From NCBI GenBank assembly GCA_934675735.1, contig CAKURR010000003.1:62001-126000 (forward strand): a stretch of DNA of 64,000 nucleotides, read 5' to 3'. Within the stretch, counting starts at the first letter, position 1. Every line of letters begins with the position of its first letter. Below the pieces are notes generated by a model. It saw only the letters and a program-made list of their open reading frames with translations. It was not told the DNA's origin and made no database searches. Below, one piece after another: positions 42,964-51,183 of this stretch. This DNA comes from an uncultured Clostridia bacterium (GTDB lineage: Bacteria; Bacillota; Clostridia; Christensenellales; Aristaeellaceae). Position numbers and translations under genes: made by a program.

Positions 42964-43664
42964 AGCTGTTCCCCCATAAAATTGGTCAGCGCCTTCAAAA
43001 AATCGCGCTTTTTGTGGCGGCTGACGGGCAGAATGTCGCCCGAGACGGTCACGTCGCACCCGCTGATGCGGTCCACATGGGCGAGGGAGACGATGCAGGC
43101 GTTGTGGATGCGGAAAAAGGCGTTTTCCGGCAGCTGGCCTTCCAGCGCGGAGAGGGTCATGCGCAGGTCGAGCGTGGCCTGCACGGTATGCAGACGAACC
43201 TTGCGGCCGTAGGTTTCGGCGTAGAGGATGTCGCGCACGGGCACGACGGTGGTCGCGTCCTGCGTGTGCAGCGTCAGCGCGGCGGGCGCGGAAAGGCCGA
43301 GACGGCGCTGCACTTTGGCCATCAGGTCATCCAGCCTGCCCGAGGTAATCGGCTTGACCAGAAAATCCAGCGCGGCAACGGCGTATCCGTCCAGCGCGCG
43401 GGCGACAAGGTTGGTGCAAAAGACGATGAGCACGCGCTCGTCCCGCTCGCGGATGCGGTGCGCCGCGTCCATGCCGCTCAGCCCGGGCATGTCGATATCC
43501 AAAAGGAGCAAATCGACGCCCGATTCATACGCATCCACAAGCGCCTGACCGCTCTCAAACGCGCGGATATCCGCCTCGATGCCGCGCGCGGCGCAGACCT
43601 GCCGCAAAAGCGCGCACAGCTGCGCCCGCTGGGGCGCTTCATCCTCCGCCAGCCAAATCCGCAT
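42960..43664 (-). CDS. LytTR-family response regulator (AgrA-like)
   Basis: A 234-residue protein. ATG 43664 is 8 bases after GGGGAGG. Receiver: acidic AEDEA, phosphoacceptor Asp in LLLLDIDMPGLSGMDAA, Lys in DFLVKPI. C-terminal LytTR DNA-binding domain: ILYAETYGRKVRLHT, FFRIHNACIVSLAHV and LPVSRHKKRDFLKAL. First gene of the operon with the kinase. Confidence 0.94.
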   Translation of the reverse strand: MRIWLAEDEAPQRAQLCALLRQVCAARGIEADIRAFESGQALVDAYESGVDLLLLDIDMPGLSGMDAAHRIRERDERVLIVFCTNLVARALDGYAVAALDFLVKPITSGRLDDLMAKVQRRLGLSAPAALTLHTQDATTVVPVRDILYAETYGRKVRLHTVQATLDLRMTLSALEGQLPENAFFRIHNACIVSLAHVDRISGCDVTVSGDILPVSRHKKRDFLKALTNFMGEQL

Positions 43665-43762
43665 CGCCGCCGCCTCCCCAATTTCCAATGTGCAATTATG
43701 GTATCATATTACGGGCGGAAAATCCACAGGAAAAAGGTTTTCGACAAAAATAAAAAAGCGGC

Positions 43763-43791
43763 TTTCAAAAGTGGGTAAAATGCGTTATAAT
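43763..43791 (+). promoter_or_regulatory. Promoter of phosphotransferase gene
   Basis: TTTCAA and TATAAT with 17-base spacing, 38 bases before the start codon. Confidence 0.65.
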
Positions 43792-43829
43792 AAAAAGGAA
43801 TATGCCATCCCGAGAGGAGTTTCCACCAT

Positions 43830-44957
43830 ATGAATCCTGAAAACATGAATCCTGAAACCGCCCGCAAGCTTTTGGAGGTCGGCGAGGCGTTTCGGATTCC
43901 CGGCCCGTTCTTTTCCTACGAAGAAATCAAGATGGGCAACGTCAACCACACCTACAAGGTCAATTATATCCGCGACGACGGTACGGGTATGGCCAAAATC
44001 AAGTCGTATCTGGTGCAGCGGGTGAACACATATGCCTTCCAGCGGCCGGTGGAGCTGATGAAAAACATCGACCGTGTGACCGAGCATATCCGCATGAAGC
44101 ATCCGGATTCCAAATATCTGCACTTCCACCACACGGCGGACGGGCGGAATTACCTCTTCGATGAGGACGGCTTCTGGCGGCTGAGCAACTACGTGCCCTC
44201 CGTGACGTATGACACGTGCAGCGATTTGAGTGTGGTGCGCAGCGCGGGCGAGGCGTTCGGCCATTTCCAGATGATGCTGGCGGATTTCGACGCGGGCAGT
44301 CTGTATTATACCATTCCGGATTTCCATGACACCCGCAAGCGCTACCGGAAGCTGCGCGAGGATATGGAAAGCGATCCGTGCGGCCGCGTGGCTGAGGTGC
44401 GCGCCGAGCTGGATTGGCTGCTCGCCGTGGAGGATAAGGCGTGCGCGCTGACGGATATGTTTAATCGGGGCGAATTGCCGCTGCGCGTGACGCATAACGA
44501 CACGAAAATCAATAACGTGCTCTTTGACGAAAAGACGCGCGAGGCGCTGGTCGTCATTGATTTGGATACCGTGATGCCCGGTCTGGTCGGTCACGATTTC
44601 GGCGACGCGATTCGTTTTGCCGCCAACTTTGTGGAGGAGGATTCCCCGCGGGACGACGAGGCGGGCGTGAACCTGAACGTCTATTGGGCGTTTGCGGAGG
44701 GCTTCCTCAAACAGACCGCCGCGACGCTGACCGAAAAGGAAGTGCAGACGCTCGGCCTGAGCTGTTTCGCGCTGGCCTGCGAATTGGCGACGCGCTTTTT
44801 GGATGACTACATCGTCGGCGATAAGTACTTCAAAATCAAGAGCACCAAACATAATCTGGTGCGCACCCGCTGCCAAATCGCGCTGGCGAAGGATATGCTC
44901 GTCAAGATGGACGCGATGAACGCCATCGTCATGGATTGCTATAACAGGTATAAATGA
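43830..44957 (+). CDS. N-acetylhexosamine kinase-like phosphotransferase
   Basis: A 375-residue kinase of the aminoglycoside phosphotransferase fold. GAGAGGAG before ATG 43830. The catalytic loop is LRVTHNDTKINNVLFD, the metal Asp is in VVIDLDTVMPGLVGHDFGD, and the N-terminal IKMGNVNHTYKV resembles NahK proteins, which phosphorylate GlcNAc/GalNAc at C1 during mucin and milk glycan use. The order and length fit NahK; other hexosamine pathway genes are not nearby, so the substrate is inferred. Confidence 0.7.
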   Translation: MNPENMNPETARKLLEVGEAFRIPGPFFSYEEIKMGNVNHTYKVNYIRDDGTGMAKIKSYLVQRVNTYAFQRPVELMKNIDRVTEHIRMKHPDSKYLHFHHTADGRNYLFDEDGFWRLSNYVPSVTYDTCSDLSVVRSAGEAFGHFQMMLADFDAGSLYYTIPDFHDTRKRYRKLREDMESDPCGRVAEVRAELDWLLAVEDKACALTDMFNRGELPLRVTHNDTKINNVLFDEKTREALVVIDLDTVMPGLVGHDFGDAIRFAANFVEEDSPRDDEAGVNLNVYWAFAEGFLKQTAATLTEKEVQTLGLSCFALACELATRFLDDYIVGDKYFKIKSTKHNLVRTRCQIALAKDMLVKMDAMNAIVMDCYNRYK

Positions 44958-45010
44958 GAAAAAACGAATAAAAATCAACCCGATGACCATCAAAACGGAG
45001 GAAACGCCAA

Positions 45011-45925
45011 ATGAAAATCGCGGTAATCGGCTGCGGCACGATGGGCGCGCTCTACGGCGGCTACCTGAGCCGAAAGAACGACGTGACGCTGGTGGACAGA
45101 AATCCCGAGCGCATCGCGAAAATCCAAAACGACGGCCTGTTTATCGCCGAGCCGGACGGCAGCGGCGCGGTGTATCATCCGCATATCACGGGCGACACGA
45201 GCGGCATGCAGCCCGTGGATTTGGTGATTCTGTTCGTGAAATCCCTTCAAAGCGAGGCGGCGCTGGAAAAGAACCGCGCGCTCATCGGCAAAGACACCTA
45301 TTTGATGACGCTTCAGAACGGAAGCGGTCACGAGGATGTGCTCTGCCGCTTTGCGGACGAAGCGCACGTGGTCATCGGCACGACGCTGCATAACAGCGCC
45401 GTGACGGGCGTGGGCGAAATCCGCCACGGCGGAAACGGCCCCATGCACATCGGCCCGCTGACGGGCGACGCGGCGCGGCTCGAGCCGATTCGCGAGGCGT
45501 TTGCCTGCTGCGGCTTTGAAATCGACTGCATGCAGGATATCAAGCGCCTGATTTGGCAGAAGATGATGACCAACGTTTCGGCCAGCGTGCTGACGGGCAT
45601 TTTGCAGGTGCCGATGGGCTTCATCACCGAAAACCCGAGTGCCTGGGCGCTCTGCCAAACCCTGGTGCGCGAGGCTGTGGCCGTCGCGGCGGGCGAGGGG
45701 ATTGTGTTTGATGCGGAGGAGAAAATCGCCGAGGTGCGCAAGGTCTGCGAGGACAGCCCCGAGGGCCTGACGAGCATCTATGCCGATATCAAAAACGGCC
45801 GCAGCACCGAGGTCGATACCATCAGCGGCAGCGTCGTCCGCGCCAGCGACAGAAACGGCGTGCCCGCGCCGACCCATCGCGCGATGGTGCAGCTGGTGCA
45901 CGCGATTGAGGGAAAAAAGGCGTAA
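45011..45925 (+). CDS. 2-dehydropantoate 2-reductase family protein
   Basis: A 304-residue NADPH-dependent reductase. The nucleotide fold starts MKIAVIGCGTMGALYGGYLS, and the family segments DLVILFVKSLQ, LQNGSGHEDVL and the catalytic Lys in LIWQKMMTNVSASVLTG are present, followed by a helical C-domain with VPAPTHRAM. PanE/ApbA members make pantoate for coenzyme A, but paralogues act on other keto acids. GGAGG before the ATG. Follows the NahK-like gene by 53 bases on the same strand. Confidence 0.88.
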   Translation: MKIAVIGCGTMGALYGGYLSRKNDVTLVDRNPERIAKIQNDGLFIAEPDGSGAVYHPHITGDTSGMQPVDLVILFVKSLQSEAALEKNRALIGKDTYLMTLQNGSGHEDVLCRFADEAHVVIGTTLHNSAVTGVGEIRHGGNGPMHIGPLTGDAARLEPIREAFACCGFEIDCMQDIKRLIWQKMMTNVSASVLTGILQVPMGFITENPSAWALCQTLVREAVAVAAGEGIVFDAEEKIAEVRKVCEDSPEGLTSIYADIKNGRSTEVDTISGSVVRASDRNGVPAPTHRAMVQLVHAIEGKKA

Positions 45926-45932
45926 AACAAAA

Positions 45933-45978
45933 GGCCGCGCGGTTCGGGCGAAAAGCCCCGCCGCGCGGCCTGCGTTTT
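45933..45978 (+). terminator. Terminator after the reductase gene
   Basis: GGCCGCGCGG / CCGCGCGGCC, then TGCGTTTT. Confidence 0.8.
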
Positions 45979-46011
45979 GGAAAGAAAAATTCACGCAGAA
46001 GGCAGTGCAGC

Positions 46012-46506
46012 TCAAAGCGCCGTGACAACAAGGGCTGTCAGTGCGGCGATTGCGGCAAACAGCGGTATTCCGTGCAAAAACGATTCAATATGTTTTTTCG
46101 GATCTTGATAGTATTCCTTCTCCGGCAGGAATGAGAAGCGAATGCGTTTGGCGTTGCGCCACCAGAGCAGATCAATCACCAACAAATCAAACAGGCCCAA
46201 TCCCTCGCCGAATGCAAGGAAATAACCAAAGGCCGACAGAAAGTTGTTCAAATTCAGCACGCTTTTCAGCGCAAGCCCCAAAACGGAAAACAGAACGGTA
46301 AAAAGAAAAAGATTGCCGAGCCAAATGGCAGCGGCAGATTTTGCTTTCGGAACATCTTTTCCAAGCTGAGAGTCGCTTCGCACACGGCGCTGAACCTCAT
46401 CGGGATAAGAGCGCAGCCCGATGAGATTTTTCTTGTCCGTGCCGGTTTCCCAAAGGCATATGCCCCAAAACAGAAAATAGAAAGCGAGTGCAACGATGAT
46501 TTTCAT
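46012..46506 (-). CDS. Small membrane protein, unknown function
   Basis: A 164-residue protein with four hydrophobic segments: IIVALAFYFLFWGICLW, IWLGNLFLFTVLFSVLGLAL, FGYFLAFGEGLGLFDLLVID and IPLFAAIAALTALVVTAL. Between TM1 and TM2 is a basic/polar loop. CAGGAG precedes the ATG. It lies just outside the integrated element. I do not recognise the family. Confidence 0.7.
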   Translation of the reverse strand: MKIIVALAFYFLFWGICLWETGTDKKNLIGLRSYPDEVQRRVRSDSQLGKDVPKAKSAAAIWLGNLFLFTVLFSVLGLALKSVLNLNNFLSAFGYFLAFGEGLGLFDLLVIDLLWWRNAKRIRFSFLPEKEYYQDPKKHIESFLHGIPLFAAIAALTALVVTAL

Positions 46507-46690
46507 ACTTTTATGCTCCTGTTGAATTTAGAAAGCTGCGGATTGTGCGAATATCCGGCGCAGGATGTGCGCAAAGTTTAGTTCCCCATCGCTTGCGGAA
46601 ACGATTCCGACTTTATGTTTGCTATTTCTAACTAAATACTGCCGGTAAAGAATACGACAGGCCGTTTGTTTTGTCAAGACCGATGAAAAC

Positions 46691-46742
46691 AAAAATCCGA
46701 ACCCTTCTCCTCTCGGAAAAAGCTCGGATTTTGTTTCACTGG
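46691..46742 (-). terminator. Original downstream terminator of tRNA-Arg
   Basis: Minus-strand AAAATCCGA / TCGGATTTTT hairpin flanking the left attachment repeat. Before integration it would have followed the tRNA gene directly. Confidence 0.6.
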
Positions 46743-46785
46743 TGCACCCGGCAGGAGTCGAACCTGTGGCCTTCAGAGTCGGAGT
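46739..46785. repeat. Left attachment site: 47-base direct repeat of the tRNA-Arg 3' end
   Basis: Identical over 47 bases to 55245-55291, covering the 3' CCA, acceptor, T-arm and anticodon-arm part of tRNA-Arg in minus sense. After base 46785 the sequence diverges from the tRNA, so this copy is only a fragment. It marks the distal end of the integrated element. Confidence 0.93.
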
Positions 46786-46888
46786 TGCCCGAATGGGGTT
46801 TTGACTGGTTTTCTGATGCACTATAAATCTAAGCAATATATAGCTTTTTTGACGTGCATTGTTCTTGAGACGACCGCAAATCAAGGTG

Positions 46889-46912
46889 AGTAGTCCCCAG
46901 AATAGTCCCCAA
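46889..46912. repeat. 24-base subterminal repeat, left copy (candidate integrase arm site)
   Basis: Two copies of TAGTCCCCA three bases apart. The whole 24-base stretch recurs exactly at 55150-55173 near the other end, in the same orientation. Confidence 0.7.
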
Positions 46913-46941
46913 GAAATCCTTTTGATTACATAAGAAACCAC

Positions 46942-46970
46942 TTGACATGTGATAACGTCTATGTTATCAT
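46942..46970 (+). promoter_or_regulatory. Promoter and palindromic operator of the toxin-antitoxin operon
   Basis: TTGACA (46942-46947), 17 bases, TATCAT (46965-46970). Between and over the boxes TGATAAC (46950-46956) and GTTATCA (46963-46969) form a perfect inverted repeat, well placed for autorepression by the HTH antitoxin. Confidence 0.82.
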
Positions 46971-46992
46971 GTAGGAAACGGAGGACAGAACA

Positions 46993-47352
46993 TTGCATCA
47001 GATTATTTTTTATGTTGACCGGCAGGGAAAATCCTCGCTTCTGGATTATATCGCAGAACTGGAGAATAGTAAAAGCAAGGATAGCCGGATCAAGCTCACG
47101 AAGATTCGAGAATATGTCAAAGCCCTATCCGAAAACGGCACCTATCTCCCCGAAAAATATGCCAAACACCTTGACGGAGAGATTTGGGAACTTCGACCGA
47201 TTGACGACCGTATCCTGTTCGCGGGATGGGTTGACGGCGCTTTCGTTCTTCTGCATAGCTTTGTAAAAAAGTCCCAGAAGACCCCGAAGCGCGAAATTGA
47301 ACAGGCCAAACGTGAATTGGCGGATTTCAAGGAAAGAGAGGGAAAAGCATGA
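46993..47352 (+). CDS. HigB/RelE-type toxin (phage Gp49-like)
   Basis: A 119-residue protein with a TTG start at 46993 and GGAGG 8 bases upstream. Core segments KSSLLDYIAELENSKSK, HLDGEIWELRPIDDRILFAGW and FVLLHSFVKKSQKTPKREIEQA match the Gp49-like branch of RelE/HigB ribosome-dependent mRNA endoribonucleases, including the conserved Arg and Lys around the strand-turn. The toxin precedes the antitoxin, the order seen in HigBA. It may stabilise the element. Confidence 0.9.
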   Translation: MHQIIFYVDRQGKSSLLDYIAELENSKSKDSRIKLTKIREYVKALSENGTYLPEKYAKHLDGEIWELRPIDDRILFAGWVDGAFVLLHSFVKKSQKTPKREIEQAKRELADFKEREGKA

Positions 47353-47645
47353 ATTATACGAAGGGCGGTTTCCCTGTATGGGATGAAGAATTTGACAAGG
47401 AGCATTTCACGCCGGAAGAAATCGCGGAAAGCAATATGCGCGTTGCGCTCATTACGGAGCTGATTAAAGCAAGGCAGGAACAGGGCATCAGCCAGCGCCA
47501 GCTTGAAGCCCTGAGCGGTGTTAAACAGCCCCAGATCGCCAGAATGGAGCGCGGAGACGCTAACCCCCAGCTTGATACGATCCTGAAGGTGTTGGCTCCG
47601 CTGGGCAAGACGCTTGCCATCGTGCCCCTCCAGCCCCAAAACTAA
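47349..47645 (+). CDS. HigA-type HTH antitoxin
   Basis: A 98-residue protein whose ATG overlaps the toxin stop (ATGA). After an N-terminal acidic part (WDEEFDKEHFTPEEIAE) comes an XRE helix-turn-helix: RQEQGISQRQLEALSGVKQPQIARMERG. It should bind and silence the toxin and repress the palindrome at 46950-46969. Confidence 0.9.
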   Translation: MNYTKGGFPVWDEEFDKEHFTPEEIAESNMRVALITELIKARQEQGISQRQLEALSGVKQPQIARMERGDANPQLDTILKVLAPLGKTLAIVPLQPQN

Positions 47646-47682
47646 AGCAAGGCCGCCGGGTTTCCGACGGTCTTTTGTTTAT

Positions 47683-49545
47683 TCAGATATTCGCATAGCG
47701 CAGAGACCTTGTTCCTTTGGCGATTTCTCGGCTGACGGTCTTCGCGGTCAGTCTGCCGACCTGTTCGCCGCTCATGGTGACGGTCATTCCCGCCAGCGCG
47801 TTGGAAACGGCTTCGGCTGTGATTTGCCCCAGACGCGCATAGTCGATGCCGCCAGCGATGCCTGCGCGGTATGCCGTCGCATTGGCGCGGTTCAGAACGG
47901 TTTCTCCTGCGTGGAGCTTGGCGATGAAGTTATCATACGGCACATAGTCAAGGCCAGTCGCAAAGCTCGGCGCGTTCCTCTTGCTCGACCACGGGGCAAG
48001 CGAAGGGCTTGAAATCGCGTCTATTTCGTCCTTGTAGTCCTTTTGCCCTTGTTCAAGCTCGGCTTGGCTGAACGTCCGGCTATACGATGCGCTGACAGAC
48101 AGGCTCAATCCTGCCGTAACCGCCGCCCACCACGTTCGTATCTGTTCCTGTACGCTCTCGATGCTGGGCAACTCCAAATCGCCCAGATTCCACGTCAGAA
48201 TGGCGGTCATGGCAGGCGAAAAGTCATTGCTCCACCAGTCTTTGATGCTCAGCGCGAAATCTCCCCACGCGGGAACGATCAGCTCGCCGAACGACCATTG
48301 TGTGATCGCTGTGAGCGCAGGCTGTGCCGTTTCTTCCCACCACGTTGAAGCACCGTCAAAGAATCCTTCAACGCTCGGCGCGACAAAGCTGCCCAGCGTC
48401 CACGTAAACACCGACTTCAAGCGCTCGTATGCATTCGCTCCCTGACCGCTCCACCATGTTTTAGCCGTCTGCAAGATCTCGGAGATGGAAACGCCGTCCA
48501 GCGTAAACGCGCCAAGCGTCCACGTCGCAAAGCTCTTGATACCGTTTTGAATGGTGGTCAGCGCGGTTTCGGCGGTGGTCTGAATCTCCGTCCACGTCGG
48601 AATGTGGAGATCGAACGTCAGCGGCTTGTTTTCGTTGCTCCATTCCAGCACCTTGTCAATAAGGCCGATAGCATCATCCAGAACCACGCTTCCGATATCG
48701 GCGAAAGCTGTTGAAAGCATTTCAACGCGCATACCGATTGTTTTATCGCTGAAAAGGTCGGTGACTTTCTCGATAAACGGAGTAAGCGCGTCTTTGAACG
48801 GTTTTCCGATATGCTTGAGAAGGGTGTCCTGCGCCGCGTCCAGCTTGTTAATCACGTTTTCCCATTCGTGGCCTTCGCGCGCGGCCTGCCCAATGACGTT
48901 GGTTTGATCATAGATTTCATCAACGATATTGAGCATGAGCATCTGCTTTTGCGCTTCGGTGAGCGCCTGCCATTTCTTTCCGTAGACCTCCATCGCTTTT
49001 GATGCGCGGGTGGATTCCGAAACCTGAAGGCCGATTGCGTCGCCCGCCTCGGTGTTGCCGCGCAGAAACGAACGCAGGCGGGTATCCGCTTCATCGACGC
49101 TCATGTTGTACGCCGCAGCGCCGTCAGCCGCAAGGCGGATATATTTGTCCATCATGGTCATCGCTTCCGCAGCGTCTACGCCCGCGCCTTTGAACTGCAT
49201 AAAGGCAGACGTACCGACGCTCTTGAGCTGCTGGGACAGCATGTTCGTATCTTTGCCGATGCTGTCAAAAACGCCCTCGGCGGCAGATCCCAGTTCGCCG
49301 AATGTTGCGGATGCCAGCGAATCCAGCGCCTCTTGATCGGCTGCCGTCTGTATGGCGCGCCTGCCCAGAGAGCCGACCGTGTCAAATGCTTTTTCAACGC
49401 CGCGCGCGATCAGATGCCCCATGGCAACGGTTTTCGCGCTGATAAAGCCGCCCAGCTCAAGGATGGAGCTTTTGCTTTTGCGGATGCCCTGCTCGTATTC
49501 CTGGGAATCCAGCCCGATCTTAGCTACAAGTGTGAATAAATCCAT
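47683..49545 (-). CDS. Short phage tail tape measure protein with Trp-rich repeats
   Basis: A 620-residue protein. The N-terminal 250 residues (LDSQEYEQGIRKSKSSILEL, SVGTSAFMQFKGAGVDAAEA, AAREGHEWENVINKLD) are typical of tape measure proteins. Residues about 341-475 contain four repeats of 34-40 residues, each opening TWTLG or a variant (341, 381, QWSFG at 416, TWNLG at 451) and closing with a WW pair (364-365, 402-403, 437-438, 472-473). The C-terminus has the usual LHAGETVLNRANA segment. Tape measures set tail length; 620 residues implies a short tail. RBS AGGTGAGG before the ATG. Confidence 0.85.
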   Translation of the reverse strand: MDLFTLVAKIGLDSQEYEQGIRKSKSSILELGGFISAKTVAMGHLIARGVEKAFDTVGSLGRRAIQTAADQEALDSLASATFGELGSAAEGVFDSIGKDTNMLSQQLKSVGTSAFMQFKGAGVDAAEAMTMMDKYIRLAADGAAAYNMSVDEADTRLRSFLRGNTEAGDAIGLQVSESTRASKAMEVYGKKWQALTEAQKQMLMLNIVDEIYDQTNVIGQAAREGHEWENVINKLDAAQDTLLKHIGKPFKDALTPFIEKVTDLFSDKTIGMRVEMLSTAFADIGSVVLDDAIGLIDKVLEWSNENKPLTFDLHIPTWTEIQTTAETALTTIQNGIKSFATWTLGAFTLDGVSISEILQTAKTWWSGQGANAYERLKSVFTWTLGSFVAPSVEGFFDGASTWWEETAQPALTAITQWSFGELIVPAWGDFALSIKDWWSNDFSPAMTAILTWNLGDLELPSIESVQEQIRTWWAAVTAGLSLSVSASYSRTFSQAELEQGQKDYKDEIDAISSPSLAPWSSKRNAPSFATGLDYVPYDNFIAKLHAGETVLNRANATAYRAGIAGGIDYARLGQITAEAVSNALAGMTVTMSGEQVGRLTAKTVSREIAKGTRSLRYANI

Positions 49546-49580
49546 CGTTTCACCTCACCTTTTCAAAAAGGGCGCGCCCC

Positions 49581-49919
49581 TCAGGACGCGCTTGTCAATT
49601 CGTCGATAAACCCAGAAAATTCAGAAAAGCAGATTCGCAGATCGTTCAGCGTTTCCATGCTGTTCTGATTGCGGATTTCGTCAATGCTCTTTTCACGAAG
49701 CGCCGCCAGAATAGCAAATGTGTCGTCTCGGTGCTCCTCACCCAGCAGAAACGGGGTAAACGTGCCAATCAGCGCCGCCGCCTTCTGCACCTTGGTCAGG
49801 TTCTGCTCCTGCTTTTCGACGATCAGACGCACACAATCATTGAACCGCTCATCCGCGCCGATATTGGCGATAGCGGGAGAAATGGCGCAGAGCACGCGCC
49901 CCAGCTTTTCAGTGTCCAT
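49581..49919 (-). CDS. Probable tail assembly chaperone
   Basis: A 112-residue, mostly helical acidic protein (VQKAAALIGTFTPFLLGEE and DTFAILAALREKSIDEIR). AAGGAG precedes ATG 49919. No sequence hallmark is strong, but its place directly before the tape measure gene is where tail chaperones lie in siphophages. Its start overlaps the preceding gene's stop by 11 bases. Confidence 0.5.
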   Translation of the reverse strand: MDTEKLGRVLCAISPAIANIGADERFNDCVRLIVEKQEQNLTKVQKAAALIGTFTPFLLGEEHRDDTFAILAALREKSIDEIRNQNSMETLNDLRICFSEFSGFIDELTSAS

Positions 49920-50346
49920 GATTCAATCTCCTTCCTCGTTCAGAAATTTTTTGCTTGGCAATGGCCAATGCTTTTTCAAGCAGCTCTTCATCCGTCATGG
50001 TTTCGTCGCATGAGATATACCCGCCCGTCTTGCGGATGGCTGGGATAACCTCGTGCGTGATCCAGCGCTTGAACGCCTTCGCTTCGGGCTTATTCGAGCA
50101 CAGCACCAGATGATACAGCCCCGGTTCGTTCACGCCGTTCATTTCAAGGGTTTTGTCGGGGCTTTGGGGGTGGGGTACTTTTACTGCCCCCTTTTCATCG
50201 TCATCCAGCCTGTCCATAGCCCGGCTGACCTGATCCAAGCCCAATATCCGGCACACATCCGCCGCCACGAACCACGGCGTAGCCTCGCGAATCACGGTTC
50301 GCACCGTTCCAAATTCGGGAGTTTGGAAAATCTCAAGATTGTTCAT
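49909..50346 (-). CDS. Bro-N domain protein (antirepressor-like)
   Basis: A 145-residue protein. ATG 50346 follows GAAGGG; the ATG at 50364 has no RBS. The Bro-N core is IREATPWFVAADVCRILGL, VNEPGLYHLVLCSNKPEAK and FKRWITHEVIPAIRKTGGY. Bro-N proteins are common phage DNA-binding or antirepressor proteins. The usual C-terminal domain is missing; only about 35 residues follow. It sits oddly between an early gene and a tail chaperone. Confidence 0.9.
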   Translation of the reverse strand: MNNLEIFQTPEFGTVRTVIREATPWFVAADVCRILGLDQVSRAMDRLDDDEKGAVKVPHPQSPDKTLEMNGVNEPGLYHLVLCSNKPEAKAFKRWITHEVIPAIRKTGGYISCDETMTDEELLEKALAIAKQKISERGRRLNHGH

Positions 50347-50360
50347 GTGTTTCCCTTCTT

Positions 50361-50828
50361 TCAAAACCTTCTGGCTTCATATGGTTTTCGATAAAACCAG
50401 GGCTTTCTTCTGGTTTTCGGCTTTTCATCCGCTGAAAACTCGACGAGGCTTCGCAGCTTTTGCGCCCTCTGCATGGTGATGTTCGCCGCTTTTGCCGCTT
50501 CCTCCAGCGTCTCGGCGCGTCTGTAATAGGCGCAGAAAAAACGGAACTCCGGTATGCCTATTTCGTCCATTTTGAGCGCTTCGTCCGTGAGGGAGAGGGA
50601 TTCTGCCGCTTGCCTCACGGCGCGCTCTAAGGCGGCTTGTAGGGCTTCTATGCGGGTCAGGCGGTCGTCAAGTCCCTTCGGCAATCCGTGAGACGGCAAA
50701 ACGTCAAACCCGCTGGAGGAGATGGGGAGCTTTGCCCGATCAAGCGCATCCCGCGCCTGTTCCGCCGTCTGCCAGTCCTGCCGCATCTTAATCAGCGCGG
50801 CGCGCTGCTCGTCCGTGAATGTCAGCAT
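50361..50828 (-). CDS. Phage protein with C-terminal HTH-like region, unknown function
   Basis: A 155-residue protein. The start at 50828 overlaps the previous stop (TGATG), fitting translational coupling; ATG 50846 is an alternative with no RBS. The N-terminal half is a coiled coil (LTRIEALQAALERAVRQAAE). The C-terminal half has RRAETLEEAAKAANITMQRAQKLR, resembling a sigma-4 or ArpU-like helix-turn-helix. It could be a late-gene regulator; unproven. Confidence 0.6.
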   Translation of the reverse strand: MLTFTDEQRAALIKMRQDWQTAEQARDALDRAKLPISSSGFDVLPSHGLPKGLDDRLTRIEALQAALERAVRQAAESLSLTDEALKMDEIGIPEFRFFCAYYRRAETLEEAAKAANITMQRAQKLRSLVEFSADEKPKTRRKPWFYRKPYEARRF

Positions 50829-51163
50829 CAGGTGCAGAAATCCCAAAGGTCGTCTTTCGGATCGCCTGCCGCGGCGACGAGATAATCCAGTGCCTTTGAA
50901 TCCCCACCAGCCGCCCGCTTGCCGATCTCAAACAGAGCGGCCGCTTGCAGCGTCACCTCGCCGATGCCCAGCGCCTCGGTGATTTCGGCCTGCTTGTCCT
51001 CGGTGAGCGGCGCGGGAGAAGAGAGGATCAGCCGTGCCAATTCCCGCGCCGTCTTCCTTGCGGCCTTCTCACGGTTGCCCTTGGCGCTTGCCTCCCGCGT
51101 CGATTTTAAGCCGGGAGCAAACCGGGTTGCCCGGCCTGCTTCGGCAATGTTAGGGTTGCTCAT
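50828..51163 (-). CDS. Small phage protein, possibly small-terminase-like
   Basis: A 111-residue protein. ATG 51163 is preceded by GAAGG. The N-terminus GLKSTREASAKGNREKAARK is basic and Lys/Arg-rich, then EVTLQAAALFEIGKRAAGGDSKALDYL is helical. The pattern recalls small terminase-like or nuclease-associated phage proteins, but the helix-turn-helix is not clear. No large terminase follows. Confidence 0.5.
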   Translation of the reverse strand: MSNPNIAEAGRATRFAPGLKSTREASAKGNREKAARKTARELARLILSSPAPLTEDKQAEITEALGIGEVTLQAAALFEIGKRAAGGDSKALDYLVAAAGDPKDDLWDFCT

Positions 51164-51183
51164 AAATCGCCTTCTTTCGTCGC

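Larger units (their letters stand above)
46786..46992. other. Left end of the element
   Basis: Non-coding. It holds the TAGTCCCCA double repeat at 46889-46912 and the promoter/operator of the toxin-antitoxin pair. Confidence 0.5.

Noticed and set aside
46739..46785. A second tRNA-Arg gene
   Set aside because: Only the 3' 47 bases are present; the D-arm and 5' acceptor strand are replaced by unrelated sequence.
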